The notes beneath the pieces were generated by a model. That model ran no database searches. It was not told the origin of the DNA and saw only the letters and a list, made by a program, of their open reading frames with translations. This document shows positions 48,601-59,438 of a stretch of DNA of 64,000 nucleotides, in pieces (the first letter of the stretch is position 1; each line of letters opens with the position of its first letter). The DNA is taken from NCBI RefSeq assembly GCF_035582795.1, contig NC_134366.1, forward strand, positions 6,182,828-6,246,827, written 5' to 3'. The DNA is from Mycteria americana (Eukaryota; Chordata; Aves; Ciconiiformes; Ciconiidae). A program made the position numbers and the translations under genes.

Positions 48601-49367
48601 GAATTCAGGAAACTTCCACAGCTGCTAGTGGAGAAAACAAATATAGATTGTTCATTGGAAGACTTGGAAATAAAAAAAGGTCCTAATTGAACCCAGTCGT
48701 TCTGCTTTAACACTCTGTTTCTGCATTGCTTGTGGCTGATGGAAGCAAAACACGTTTCCATCTGTGTGTTAAATTACAGGCTTACAATTTCTGTGTAGAA
48801 AACACTCCAGAGCCAATAGCAGTTCCAAAGGCCAACTGTGAAACAGTAGGAAGGAAAAAAAAAATCAACACCATTTATTATTCACATATTGCATTACAAG
48901 TGTCTCTTATCAAACTCGGAGTATAATTTATATTATTCATGTAGAAACTCAAATTCAACACCACATAGAAATAAAAGCTAAATACGTGTGTGACAGGGTT
49001 TCAGTGACATCCTGATGAAACGTCGAGGCTTGGACCGACGAGAAGGCTGACGACCCAAGCGATTAGTGCAGGAGGGACACAGCCCGGCGCTTGCTTGCCC
49101 AGTACTACCACTCTACTGGCAATTCTTTATTGCTGTAAAACACGACAGGGGTGGTTCCACGGGTACCAGTTTGCAAAGGACTGGGAAACATGTCGGGAGG
49201 ACTCGCGCAGCCAGGCATAACAGACTGGGTTTCAGGAACAGTTTGAAGTGCATCTTTTCCAAACGCAGAGTGACACAGATCTCCTCTCCCTCTGACCGCA
49301 AATATTTTGTTGATCATCTGAAAGACCAGTTTCCAGACAGCAATGCCTCATTGGTCTGCTTCAAGAA
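48601..49367 (-). repeat. Right copy of inverted repeat: displaced OXSR1 3' UTR segment
   Basis: Near-identical reverse complement of 32023-32797. It lies about 270 bp downstream of the copy B stop and in the same sense as copy B. TTTATT at 49126-49131 is the AATAAA of the OXSR1 UTR on the minus strand. No OXSR1 coding exon accompanies it. Confidence 0.92.
49126..49131 (-). terminator. Candidate polyadenylation signal for copy B, derived from OXSR1 UTR
   Basis: An AATAAA on the minus strand about 500 bp after the copy B stop codon, carried by the displaced OXSR1 UTR segment. Use is inferred from position. Confidence 0.45.
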
Positions 49368-49632
49368 AGATTGGATCAGACTAGACCTTTAGTATACACC
49401 TGTCCATTCATCACTTGCTCTCCAAACATCTGTAGACATCCTTCTCCAAGTCTACTCCATCCTCTGTGGTGTCTCTCTTGGACAAAATTTCCAGTCTCCT
49501 GCTGCTGAAGACAAGAAGGAAAGAGGAAGAGCTGATACTGTTTCCATCCTGGTTTCTGACATATTTATCTTTGCCTTAAATTTGCACCTTTGAATTCTTT
49601 TTACCTTAAATTCAGAGCTCCAGGTACCCACC

Positions 49633-49840
49633 TCAGCTGGGGGCGGCCGCCCCCGTGTCATCCACCAGGTCGGTGCCGCGGGTCTCGGGCAGCAGGACAC
49701 AGAGCAGCCCCCCCACCACGGGGGCACTCCCGAAGATGGCCATGGGGATGGCCTGGTGATACTGGCCCAGGAGGCGGATCAGTGGGGCCATGATCCCCGC
49801 CACCCGCGCCGACATCGAGCACAGCCCCACGCCGGTCTGC
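49633..49840 (-). CDS. SLC22A13: Copy B exon 9 with early stop
   Basis: Protein identical to copy A from QTGVGLCSM to LVDDTG, then AAAPS and TGA at 49635-49633 because of a 2-nt deletion in a GC-rich stretch. Confidence 0.88.
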
Positions 49841-52800
49841 CTGGGGGAGCAAGGGGCAGTGGGAGGTGCGGGCGGGGCTCAGCATCCCCTGGGTTGCCTT
49901 GGGATTGAGTGTGGCCATGGGGACAACCAGTCTGTTGCCCCACCACTGCCACCAGACATGGCGGAGGGAAGCCCCGATACATGGGGAGACCTCACCTGAC
50001 GACTGTGGGAAAGAGCTCTGCGGAGTAGATGTAGGAGGTGGAGAAGGAGGCCGTGGCTGTAAACTTGCCGATGATGGCCAGGACGGTGGTTGCCACGGGC
50101 TGGTCTGAGGGGAGAGGAGAGACCACCGCTGTGACCTCCGTGGAGAAGATTCAGTTGGGACCAAAGGTATCTGCAGTAGGATTTCTTGGGACAGCCTTTT
50201 CTAATGGATTTACCAAGCAAATCTACCACCTAGCCCATTGGCAATCATTCCTAGTGCACTCTTTCCTGGAAAATACCCTCTAGACAACTGGCAAAGAGGA
50301 CCCAGATTTCTCCTGAGGCCTTGGGCATTTCCTAAATCTGCAACTGGAGTGAGCCACTGCAGGTCTTTGGGGAGTGCTCGCTTGGAAATACCACGTCCAT
50401 GAGCTTGAAGGCATCGTGCAGCCCCTCTCTTTCCTTCAGCCTCACTCACAGCACTAGCACGGCAGCAGGGGTGAGGGTACAGACTGCGGCCATGTGTAGG
50501 CAGAAACAGCTAAAGGGAGGGCGTTTGCTTTTCCTGTTCGTCTGAAGAAGGGAGACACGGTGGCTTTTAAAACTCGTCTTCTGCTACACCTTTCTGAGAG
50601 GAGGTGGTGGTGTATAGTAGGTGGAGGTTACCACCTTTTAGCCTGGAGAAAAGGAGGCTGAGGGGAGACCTTATCACTCTCTACAGCTGCCTGAAAGGAG
50701 GTTGTAGAGAGGTGGGGGTCGGCCTCTTCTCCCAGGTAACAAGTGATAGGATGAGAGGAAATGGCCTCAAGTTGTGCCAGGGGAGGTTTAGACTGTATAT
50801 TAGGAAATTTTACTTCACTGAAAGGGTTATCAAGCATTGGAACAGGCTGCCCAGGGAAGTGGTTGAGTCGCCATCCCTGGAGGTATTTAAAGGACGTTTG
50901 GATGAGGTGCTTAGGGACATGGTGTAGTGGTGGGCTTGGCAGTGTTAGGTTTATGGTTGGACTCGATGATCTTAAAGGTCTTTTCCAACCTATATGATTC
51001 TGTGATTCTGAGGTGGTAGCGTGTAATGGACGCTGCCTGCCGAGGGCCAGGAGCTGTGGAAGGACCAGGCACAGCTCTGAAGGAGAAGAAAGTCATGCAG
51101 AGAGGAAGCCAGCGCGCTGGGAGCTCAGCCCCTGGGAGCGAGTGTGGGTCTGCAGCCCGCCGGGCTGGGAGGACGGGTCTGAACCAGGATAGGGCTGGCT
51201 GGGGCTCTGCCCGGCTGTGCTCTCAGGGTGGGAAGAGGTTGTTCACCTTCAGGGATGCCAGTGATGACGAGACACATCAGGCCAGACAGCAGCAGGAGAA
51301 CGGCCTGGGTTTTCTTCCTCCCGAACCACTGCAGCAGGAAAATGCAGCAAAATCGAGCTGGTAACTCCACTGCCCCAAAGGCAAGCTGCGTCAGGTAGAT
51401 GTCCAGACCAAAACTGGTCACGCTAAGGCTCAGCCCGTAGTACACAAGGCTGTCTGCAAACCTGAAATTCAAGTGAAGTGGAATAGAATGTGTAACCAGA
51501 TGGGTTTTCTAGGGGTTTATCCTCAAAAATTAAGGTGGTAAGACCACACACAACTTATTTAAACTTCCAGCAATCTGTTTTGCTTCTAATCAACATTAGA
51601 CAATTCTGTGGGGCGTAGTTACATGAGATACAGCAGTATGGATCCCCATATGGTCAGCAACTTTTAGACTGCACCCAGAACTTCTAGGGAGGCACAAAAC
51701 TAGCCCAAGGCCCAGGGATTGCCAAAAGCCTGAATTACTCCAGCCTTTCTCACAAAACCCAGAGCATCTTAAATAATCAGCTTCTCCCCATGCCGAGACA
51801 AGGCAGATCTGGTCCAGTATGGGGAGACAGAAAGATAGCAGATGAACACACAGACATAAACATGACCCCAAAAATCAAATAAATTGAATTTACAGTTCTT
51901 GTCACCCCTCAATCTCTTCTTTTATTCACCTAGAAATTCAGAAAGAGAGGGCCAGAGAATGTCTTACCAGGCGCACGACATGATTAAAGTCACCTTCCGG
52001 AGATGCTTCTTCCGAAAGAGATCCAGAGTGCTTCCAGACTTGGTCTGTGTCTCAGGCTTCAACTTCAAAATGCAAAAGGCCAAAGAGTCAAACCAGGCAA
52101 AGGAAACCCCTGGCTAGCTCCTTTTCCAGCTGCAGCCAAATGGGAGCCTCAGCGGGACAGGCTTGTGACCCCAAACTGCTCTGGGGGGGAAGGCAGCCCA
52201 GCGGGGCTGGGCTCCTGTGCCTGTGCTCTGGCTGCCCAGCGCAGTACTTTGGTGACTAAGAGGTTCCTCAGCATGAACATTTCTCCAGTGTAGGGACTTA
52301 GGGGTGGGCAAGGGGTTAACCCCCGCTTTGGGCATTTATACATGGAAAACCACAGACTAAACAGAGGCCCCATGCTCATCCTCAACACTCCTGCAATCCT
52401 CGCTGAAGGAAAGGCAGGGAAGCATTTGAATCCTTTCCATATCCCAAGGTGGACTCCAGAAAGCCCCAGACGGAGCCTGAGCAGAAGCTGTGCTCTTCCC
52501 TGACCGCGTCTCTGCACAACAGAGCTGACGCTGGAGTCACCCACAGTCCATTCCCAAAGGATCGCCAGCAGGCAGGGAAAGCTGTTTAGCAGATGAGCTC
52601 AGCTGCAATGGCTGCTACAAACGCAAGCGCAGAGGAAAGTCTCTGAAGACAGCAAGCTGTTCTGCATGCCGTGACAGGTACCTGCTCAAGGAGTCCTGGT
52701 GGGATGGTGCGCTTGTTGAGGGATGCTGCCTTCTGAAGGACCTTCTTAGCTTCTTCTATTCTGCCTTTTGTCACCAGCCACCGAGCCGATTCTGGTAGCA

Positions 52801-55800
52801 CCCTGCCAAGGAGGTGAAATCAGGAGATGCTGCTGTGACCTGCTGAGTTTCGCAGCAGCCCAGCTCCCTGCAACCACGTCCAGCAAGCAACGGGCATTAC
52901 ATGTGATGGAGGGGGTCTAAATAGCCTACATTTAGGCCCCAAAGGCCACGCTTGAAGACCTGAAGCAAAGCAGCTGCTGCTCTCAGGGGTCCAGTGCCCC
53001 AGGAAGATGTGCTGAGCTCTGCAGAAACCCCTCCAGCATCTGCACTATAAGAGGAAAGAGCCAGCCTGCTCCTGAGCCGCTGCCTCCTCGCTGCCAGCCC
53101 GCACACCCACTGCTGTCATGTCTTCCAGAAGCTCTGCCCTGCTCCTGCTTACCAGATGTAGAAGAAAAGGGCAAATATTGGAGCAGACCCTGCAATCTCC
53201 AGCAGCCTCCAGTTGCGAATACCGTAACTCAAGCCAGCCAAAAGCATCTGTCCGATGGCGAAACAGCAGTGAGAAATAAGCACTGCCTTTGGCCGGGAGG
53301 AGACACCAACCCATTCTGTAGCTGAAAAGAGGAATGAAGGTTCAGGGTCACCTTTTTCAAAACAGGCAGGACTATCTTTTGTTATTGCATCTTGTGAGAC
53401 CACATCTGTCTGCCTCAGGGCAAGGGCATTCTACTCACCCAAGGCCAAGGTAGTAATCAGAATTCCTGACACCGAAGCCCCCACGACACACCTGAAGGCC
53501 ATGTACACATAAAAATGGGGCACAAAGGCAATTGCTACACCAAACAAGCCCTGGAGGAGGATGGAGATCAGAAAGACTGGCCGACGGCCGATCCTGAGGA
53601 GGAAGAGGGAAGACACAGTTGGTATCTGGAGAGACCCCGTGGGGATGGGGAAGAGCCCAGGTGGAATACAAAGTGATTTGAGAACCATTCACACCAGAGT
53701 AGATTTGACACCCATGTGAACAAAGCTGCTCTATACGCCCCAGGAAGGAACCAGCAGGAAAAGCAGCATCTCCACTTTTGACCAATCGCGGTGCTAGCAA
53801 GGGCAAAAGGAGATGTTTCTAAAGGAACCATCCCTAGAAGGATCCCCATGTCCCCTCTCTTGAGAGCAATGAGGATCAGACTGAAATGGACTGCAGTGCT
53901 GGTTCCCCTGTAAGGCACCCTGTACACATGCTGTGCCCTTCTCCCCTCCATGTCCCCTGTGTGGCAGTGTCCTCTAGGGAGCTGAGGACCTTGGTCTGGG
54001 TCACCATGAGCTGAGCAGAGCCACAGGAAGGAGGGACACATGATCTGGTTAACACAGCTGAAGTTGGGTCCAACTCTGTGCCCAAATGTAGGGTTCTGGG
54101 ATTCCTGGAGACACCCTTGGGTAGCTGAGACACCAGTTGGGGCTAGACCTGTGATTCCTGAAGGACGCCCCTGATAAGGCTGATCTGCCTTTCTTTATTT
54201 TCAACCCTCAGACATCTACAGACATGTCAGGCGGCCCCAGATGCCCTTGCAAGAGTCCTGCAGAGGGAGTATTTCATGCTCAGTGCATGGACATCCTGAA
54301 CTCTCAGCTCGGCTGTCTCTGGGTGCTAGGCAATAACTCTGGGAAGGTGGCTGTGTTTCCTCACCTGTCACTTAGTGGCCCAAAGATCATGGCTCCTAAG
54401 AGAAGCCCCAGCATGTAGATGGACTGGGAAATGTCGTTCAGGTTCTTCCTGTCGCACACCAGGTCAAACTGGAGGAAGAAAACACAGCTGCTTTTGCTCT
54501 CGACAGACTCCAGCTGCTTTCTGATGGTGGGCAGCCCTTCTGGTCTATGGTGGACCCAGGAGTTGGGTGACCAAGCTCTCGCTCCAACCGCTGGGAGCAG
54601 AGAACCCACCCCCAAGGACACAAGCCTCCATGGTGTGCACATAGGACACAAGTCAGAGGTGGGACAGGCATACGAGGTGCTCAGCCTGCCTCTTCATCAT
54701 GGTGCCCCTCTCTTGAGCACTGGGACCTGTAGGACTCGCCTCCAGCCCAGGCATCCCCGAGGGAGCCTTCTCTTTGGCAAGTTTGGTTAAGGTGGGCCCT
54801 TGGGATAAGAGTCCTAGCAGCTTGCTTCTCTGGCTGCAAAGGCAGGACAGGGTGGAAGGAGGAGGAGGACAGGGGAGCAGTGTTTTCTCTTGTAAAGGAG
54901 GACTGGTGTGGGAGTGGGAAGGGATGCAGAAGCTGCTCAAGAGCCTCTAGAGAAGCTGGCTGTGAAATGGACACAGTGCTCCAGGGACCCCAAGGAGCCT
55001 TTGCACATGCCAAAGGCTGGACTCTCTCCTCTGGTTTCAGCTGGTTTCAGGAAGGTACTTGCGAGAAAGTGCTGGAGCTGGGAGTGAGGAAGGGAGGGAA
55101 GGAGGAAGAAGGGAGGAATGAGGGAAGGGAGGAATGAGAGGAACAGAGGTCCAGAGAGAGAGAAGTTGGGGATGCTGACAGACAAGCCTTTGCTCAACTG
55201 CATGGCCCATGGGATGTCTTGTTGAAGCCCTGAAGGTCTCTGGAGGCAACAGAAATGTCAATGACAAGCCCTTGGAGGGTAAATATCTTTCCCAGAGAAG
55301 GTGATGTTAGGAGAACCAGGCTGAAGAATAAGGGAAACTGTGGCAGGGAGACCCAAAAGGTCCCTCCAGGCAAGATACATCATGGGTTCAAGGGCCTGGA
55401 TATGGAAAGGGGAGGGATGGTGGGCAGAGCATGTGCTGGACTCACACCCCCACCATCTCTGCCTGTGGCCCCCCTGGGCATCTACATCATGGTCTTCCTG
55501 CAACAACTTCCCAAGGATTACAGCTGTGATCTGTGTGATGGAGCCAAGGTCCCCCAGTGCCTGCTGTAAATCTCAGCCTGACTGCACCACAGCTGGCATT
55601 GGCTTACCAAACCACAGGACAGGACATGCCCTTCCCTTCCCTTCCACATCCCCGACACGTCAAAAGGCGACTACAGACCTCGGTCAGCAGGGATGGTGGT
55701 TGTGCTGAGGGGTACACCCAGCCACTGCTGCACTTCTCCGTGGAGTTCAGGCCGTATGCCACGATGGAGTCAAGGTCCCAGTCCACCGGCGAGTACATGG

Positions 55801-56050
55801 AGCACTGCTCGTACGCCCCGTCCGTGTCCCGGGGCAGGGTGAGGTTCAGCTGCTCTTCCTCCGTCAGGTTGGGGCCGATGGCACGGATCCAGCTGGTGTC
55901 GCAGTGATGGGGCACATCCACAACCATGAACACTTGGCCAATCATTTGGAAAGGATTAAGAAGTAGTGGGAGGGAGAGGAACAGTACCAGCAATTTCTGA
56001 TACAGGCCAAACTCCCCCAGAGCACTTATAAAATCTCCAAACTCAGTCAT
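49633..56050 (-). CDS. SLC22A13: SLC22A13-like organic anion transporter, copy B, inverted (9 coding exons, 515 aa)
   Basis: Mirror image of copy A. Coding exons of 372, 104, 155, 169, 121, 95, 215, 109 and 208 nt give one open frame of 516 codons with intact splice sites. The product starts [15 protein letters not shown] and has the same loop N-glycosylation sites, GPLSDRIGRR and PESARWL, so it should be a working 12-helix organic anion transporter. In exon 9 the sequence after DDTG is 2 nt shorter than in copy A. The frame then ends in TGA one base before the old donor site, after AAAPS, which removes the copy A tail. TM12 is kept. Exon 10 has no counterpart and OXSR1 3' UTR sequence lies downstream. 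This could be an ancient paralogue (perhaps the position of mammalian SLC22A14) homogenised with copy A, or a lineage-specific duplicate. The ATG context caccATGa is favourable. Confidence 0.88.
49996..50104 (-). CDS. SLC22A13: Copy B exon 8
   Basis: 109 nt encoding [20 protein letters not shown] through FPTVV. It follows a 1.1-kb intron containing a CR1 insertion. Confidence 0.93.
50625..51012 (+). mobile_element. CR1 LINE, 5'-truncated, plus strand, in copy B intron 7
   Basis: Contains the CR1 frame fragment [13 protein letters not shown] through [17 protein letters not shown] and the tail gattctgtgattctg. It is antisense to copy B. Same subfamily as the element at 37408-37795 and in inverse orientation to it. 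Confidence 0.9.
51247..51461 (-). CDS. SLC22A13: Copy B exon 7
   Basis: 215 nt encoding [14 protein letters not shown] through VITGIPE, with roughly ten differences from copy A. Confidence 0.94.
51968..52062 (-). CDS. SLC22A13: Copy B exon 6
   Basis: 95 nt. It differs from copy A only in the penultimate codon (Ala for Thr, ...SCAW). Confidence 0.9.
52682..52802 (-). CDS. SLC22A13: Copy B exon 5
   Basis: 121 nt, identical in protein to copy A exon 5. Confidence 0.95.
53153..53321 (-). CDS. SLC22A13: Copy B exon 4
   Basis: 169 nt, protein identical to copy A exon 4, with near-identical flanking intron sequence. Confidence 0.95.
53439..53593 (-). CDS. SLC22A13: Copy B exon 3
   Basis: 155 nt encoding [12 protein letters not shown] through LITTLALG. 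About six residues differ from copy A. Confidence 0.94.
54365..54468 (-). CDS. SLC22A13: Copy B exon 2
   Basis: 104 nt encoding [12 protein letters not shown] through GPLSD, with acceptor and donor as in copy A. Confidence 0.94.
55081..55171. repeat. Purine-rich low-complexity tract in copy B intron 1
   Basis: A run of gga/gaa words (ggaagggagggaaggagg and similar) over about 90 bp, with no copy A counterpart noticed. Confidence 0.8.
55679..56050 (-). CDS. SLC22A13: Copy B exon 1 (residues 1-124)
   Basis: Same length as copy A exon 1. The first 47 or so residues are only about half identical to copy A. From PHHCDTSWI to PSLLTE only one residue differs. Confidence 0.92.
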
Positions 56051-56105
56051 GGTGACTACCTCTATGGCCAGGCTGCACTAGGGCATATTGCTTAAATAGT
56101 CAAAT

Positions 56106-56119
56106 ATTAATGTTTAAAC
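56106..56119 (-). promoter_or_regulatory. Conserved 14-bp upstream element, copy B
   Basis: Identical to 39203-39216 and at the same distance (69 bp) from the ATG, although surrounding bases differ between the copies. Regulatory role inferred. Confidence 0.55.
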
Positions 56120-58100
56120 TACATGAGCACTAAACCCCTAATCAGGTGTGATAAATTGAGCACTTTTATCAGCACATTCGTCCATGATGATGATATACTG
56201 CAGTCCTCCAGGGTGTACTTTGTCACCAGCCATTCCCTCCCAGTTCTTGGGGCCAGAACAAAGGTGCCAGAGCATTCCCACTCTTGGGGACAGTGCAGAG
56301 ACAGCTTGTCTTGTCCCAGCCCGGAGTGTTTCCCCAGGCCTCCTGAAGGCAACTGTGCTGCAGCGCAAGGTTTTTGTCCGAGACATGAAGTTGTGACTCT
56401 GCAAATGAGGGCTAATTTTCCTAAGTATGGTGAAGCAGAGTAAATCTGCTGTTCTCATTAATGGCTTAATGGATATATACCCCATCCTGGAGACTAGGAA
56501 AGAGAAGCAGAAAAGCACTTCTCCTCTGGACCAAGAAATATGGCTGTAGTCAAGTAGACCTGGTCTTGACTGTTGTGTCCCAAGCTGTCGGTTTTCATTT
56601 GCCCCATGTAGAAACCCTGGTTAGTCATAAAACTAGATCTAAACTACAGTGTCTTGGGCAGAATCCTAAAATAGATTTGGCTTAGAGAGTACCCTTAAGG
56701 AAAACATAGCACGTTATGCACACAGACACACAGAGTACACAGGATTTGGGGATAAGAACCACCACCAGCTTGGCTTTGCCCAAGGTTCTGATGTCAGTTG
56801 AAAAGCGGATTGATCTGATTTCTTCTGCACATCTAAGCTGCTTCCTGGACAAACTCCCTGAGTGGTTTGTATCTTTATTCCTGGAAACTGGAAAGCCGGA
56901 TTGCTCTCAATGTGTGAAATTCGGTGTATAATTTGGCAAAGGTCTCCTGGCTGCTTTCACCAGAGTTGATAAGGACAGGTCACTAGACACTGACCTGCTC
57001 ACTTCATGTCTCCTCTCAAATTCCTTGCCCTTCACTCTCAACCAGATAGTACATCTGGGCCTCCAGCAAAAAGTTACTGAAGGATCACAAAAGTCTGGGT
57101 TGGTGATTCATGAGTGGGTATGGCACTGGCATGCTTATGGAAGTGGGAAGAGGGGTAGAAGATAGGATCTTAAAACATCATCCGCTACACTGGGGTGTTT
57201 CCTGGAGCCCCACTGCTAGAGTTTCTGTGCTTATTCCTCTCTGTCTGACAGTTTTGCCCAGGTGGATTACTAATGCTTGCAAAGCCTCTTGAAAATGGAA
57301 AAGCCTCTATCAGAGGGCATGAGAAATCAGCAGGTCTCCGAGAAGACCTGGGATGGACAGCTGGAAAGCCTGTACATCCATGTACAAATGTCAAGGACCA
57401 GGGGAAGGGAGAGGGAGCATCCAAGAAAGTAGTTCAGAAAGAGAAGCCATTGCCTGGGGAGGAAGGTTGGTGCAGGCATTAGGGCATTGATGCACTAATT
57501 CAGGGACTTGGCTTTTCTCTTACACAGCTCTGAACATCAGGATTGACTGGTTTGAGACCTGTTTGGACACCTGTATATTGGGGTGAATCATAGCCAGAAC
57601 GGATTTGTACCCACCAGCTGCGGTGCTCCTGCATTTTCCCTCTTCCTCTTAGTGCTGGCAGGGAGAGGTCAGGTTTATGGACGTCGTGCTGGTGACAACT
57701 TGGCCTGGGGCAGAGCCTCTCAGAGCATCTTTGGCACGGGTAACAGGCTTACCCTCTTCCCACTACTTCAGTGAAAGATGCTTGATCCCTGCAAGCCTTT
57801 AGGTCTCATTTCTCCATTTCTAAACATAGCTTGACCAGCTTTCAGGCAGGGCTGTGAGATGGCAGCACCTCTGTCCCAAGACTCTTACCCCATCCCAAGG
57901 TGAGACCGACTTTAGCATCTAATGAGTCATATAACTTCCAAGGATATCTCTCTTTTCCCTGATTCACGTTGATTGAACAGTCTCCCTGCACAGAGCACTG
58001 ATACACTGCTTTGCAGCAGATGCAGTCATTAAGCAGCTTTATTCCTCCAGCAGATCTGACAGAGCCAGGGTTATTTCAGCACTGGTGAGGCAGGGAGGTT
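56120..58100. other. Intergenic region upstream of copy B
   Basis: Lies between the 5' end of copy B and the convergent 3' side of the LIM gene. No exon or known repeat recognised. Confidence 0.5.
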
Positions 58101-58106
58101 GTGTTG

Positions 58107-58128
58107 TTTATTTATTTATTTATTTATG
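58107..58128. repeat. (TTTA)n microsatellite
   Basis: Five or so tetramer units. On the minus strand it reads as repeated AATAAA and could act in polyadenylation of the LIM gene. Confidence 0.8.
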
Positions 58129-58906
58129 TTAAAAATTAATTATTTTAACATCTTCATCCCTTTTTTTTTTTACAGACAGCTGATTAAATCAGGTGAAGTG
58201 ATATGCTCCACCATCCTTTTCATAAGACACGTGTTCTTGCTTTGACCCTCTGAGGTTTCTGGTGAGTTTGTTTATCATTAGTATAACTGTTAACTCCTAT
58301 AACATTCATGTTATGGCAGCAAAGGGCAGTCAGGGAGGGTCAGAGTGCAATCACACAGCGAGAGCGGATGCAGCAATGTCCCCACGCCCCAAGATTTCAA
58401 AAGACCTGGGTTCCCTTTCCTCCGCTGCCCATCTGACCGGGCGACCTTGGCAAGGTCATTTCACTTATCTTTGCTTATCGTCGTACGATGAGGCTAATGA
58501 TGGCGACCTCCTATGTGAAGCAATTTTGCAGCCTACTAAAGGAAAAATATAATGAGGGGAGTGAGATACCATTATTATTAAGTGTAGGCAAGCCATATGG
58601 TGAAAAGGTGTATGAAGTTTTGGGTTGGATTCATCTGTGGATGTCTAAATGTAGTTGTATGTGAAATAGATACCTAAGGTCGCGCTGTAGTAAGTGGAGA
58701 TGGATCGACATAGTTAATAGAGTCCAGAGAGCTGTTAGCTTTCTGAATGCAGTTGTCTCTTTTAGGGTGGGCTGAATCACTTCCCAGACTGTGCTTACTA
58801 ACTCTCCATTGACTCTGATGTGGGCTTAAGCATCTGGTTTACATTGAAATGCTAATATTGCAGACACCTAAACCTAATTTGGAGACAAACCTTCACCCTG
58901 CCCCCC

Positions 58907-59254
58907 TCAGCTTTGCCTTTGCCCATTGCATTTTACTTGTGCACTTGTGGCCAAGGATTCGGTTCCTTCCTGACAATGGCATTCTCTTCTTATTTGAGTT
59001 TCTAGTTCTTGACTAGCTTGTTGCTCATGTCTGCTTGCTAGTTGGACCTCTTCGGAGGTCTGTCTCCCTTCTGCCATGCAGACGGTGGCCATGTAGACAT
59101 CCTCTGAGGGACCTCGGCAGTAGATTGTGCAGAAGATCCCCTCTGCAGAAGACCCCTTGGTGCAGAGAACATTGGTCTCTCCTTGGAGATTCCTCACAGT
59201 GATGCCAGTTCTTGCAATGGTCTTTTTTGGGAACTGAGCACTGACCCACTATGA
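58907..59254 (-). other. Unrecognised open frame, possibly a short exon or 3' UTR of the LIM gene
   Basis: A minus-strand frame of about 115 codons. It opens after a TAG that could also be a splice acceptor (tttatcctggtcatag) and runs through TGITVRNLQGETNVLC and EDVYMATVCMAEG to NGQRQS and a stop. Composition is protein-like, but I recognise no family. It lies 0.2 kb beyond the stop of the LIM-protein exon and may only be its UTR. Confidence 0.2.
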
Positions 59255-59438
59255 CCAGGATAAATACCTTAAATTTAGCTCCTTAACCCATTAATAAATC
59301 GGCCTATGCACAGCTGAATTTGTCTCGTGCCAGAGGAGTGGGGGATTTCTAAACTGATTTAATGAATCAATTTTTGTCCCTTATCAACTAACTCGTGCTG
59401 CAGGCATGGGTGCTTTTTTTAATCTTCTTTTTTTTCAA

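Larger units (their letters stand above)
51900..53342 (-). repeat. High-identity inverted segment, copy B side
   Basis: Partner of 41945-43380. Near-identical across two complete introns and three exons. Confidence 0.92.

Noticed and set aside
48601-49367. Possible second OXSR1 gene or processed pseudogene
   Set aside because: Only an internal piece of the 3' UTR is present, with no coding exon and no poly-A tail, so it is a segmental copy and not a retrogene.
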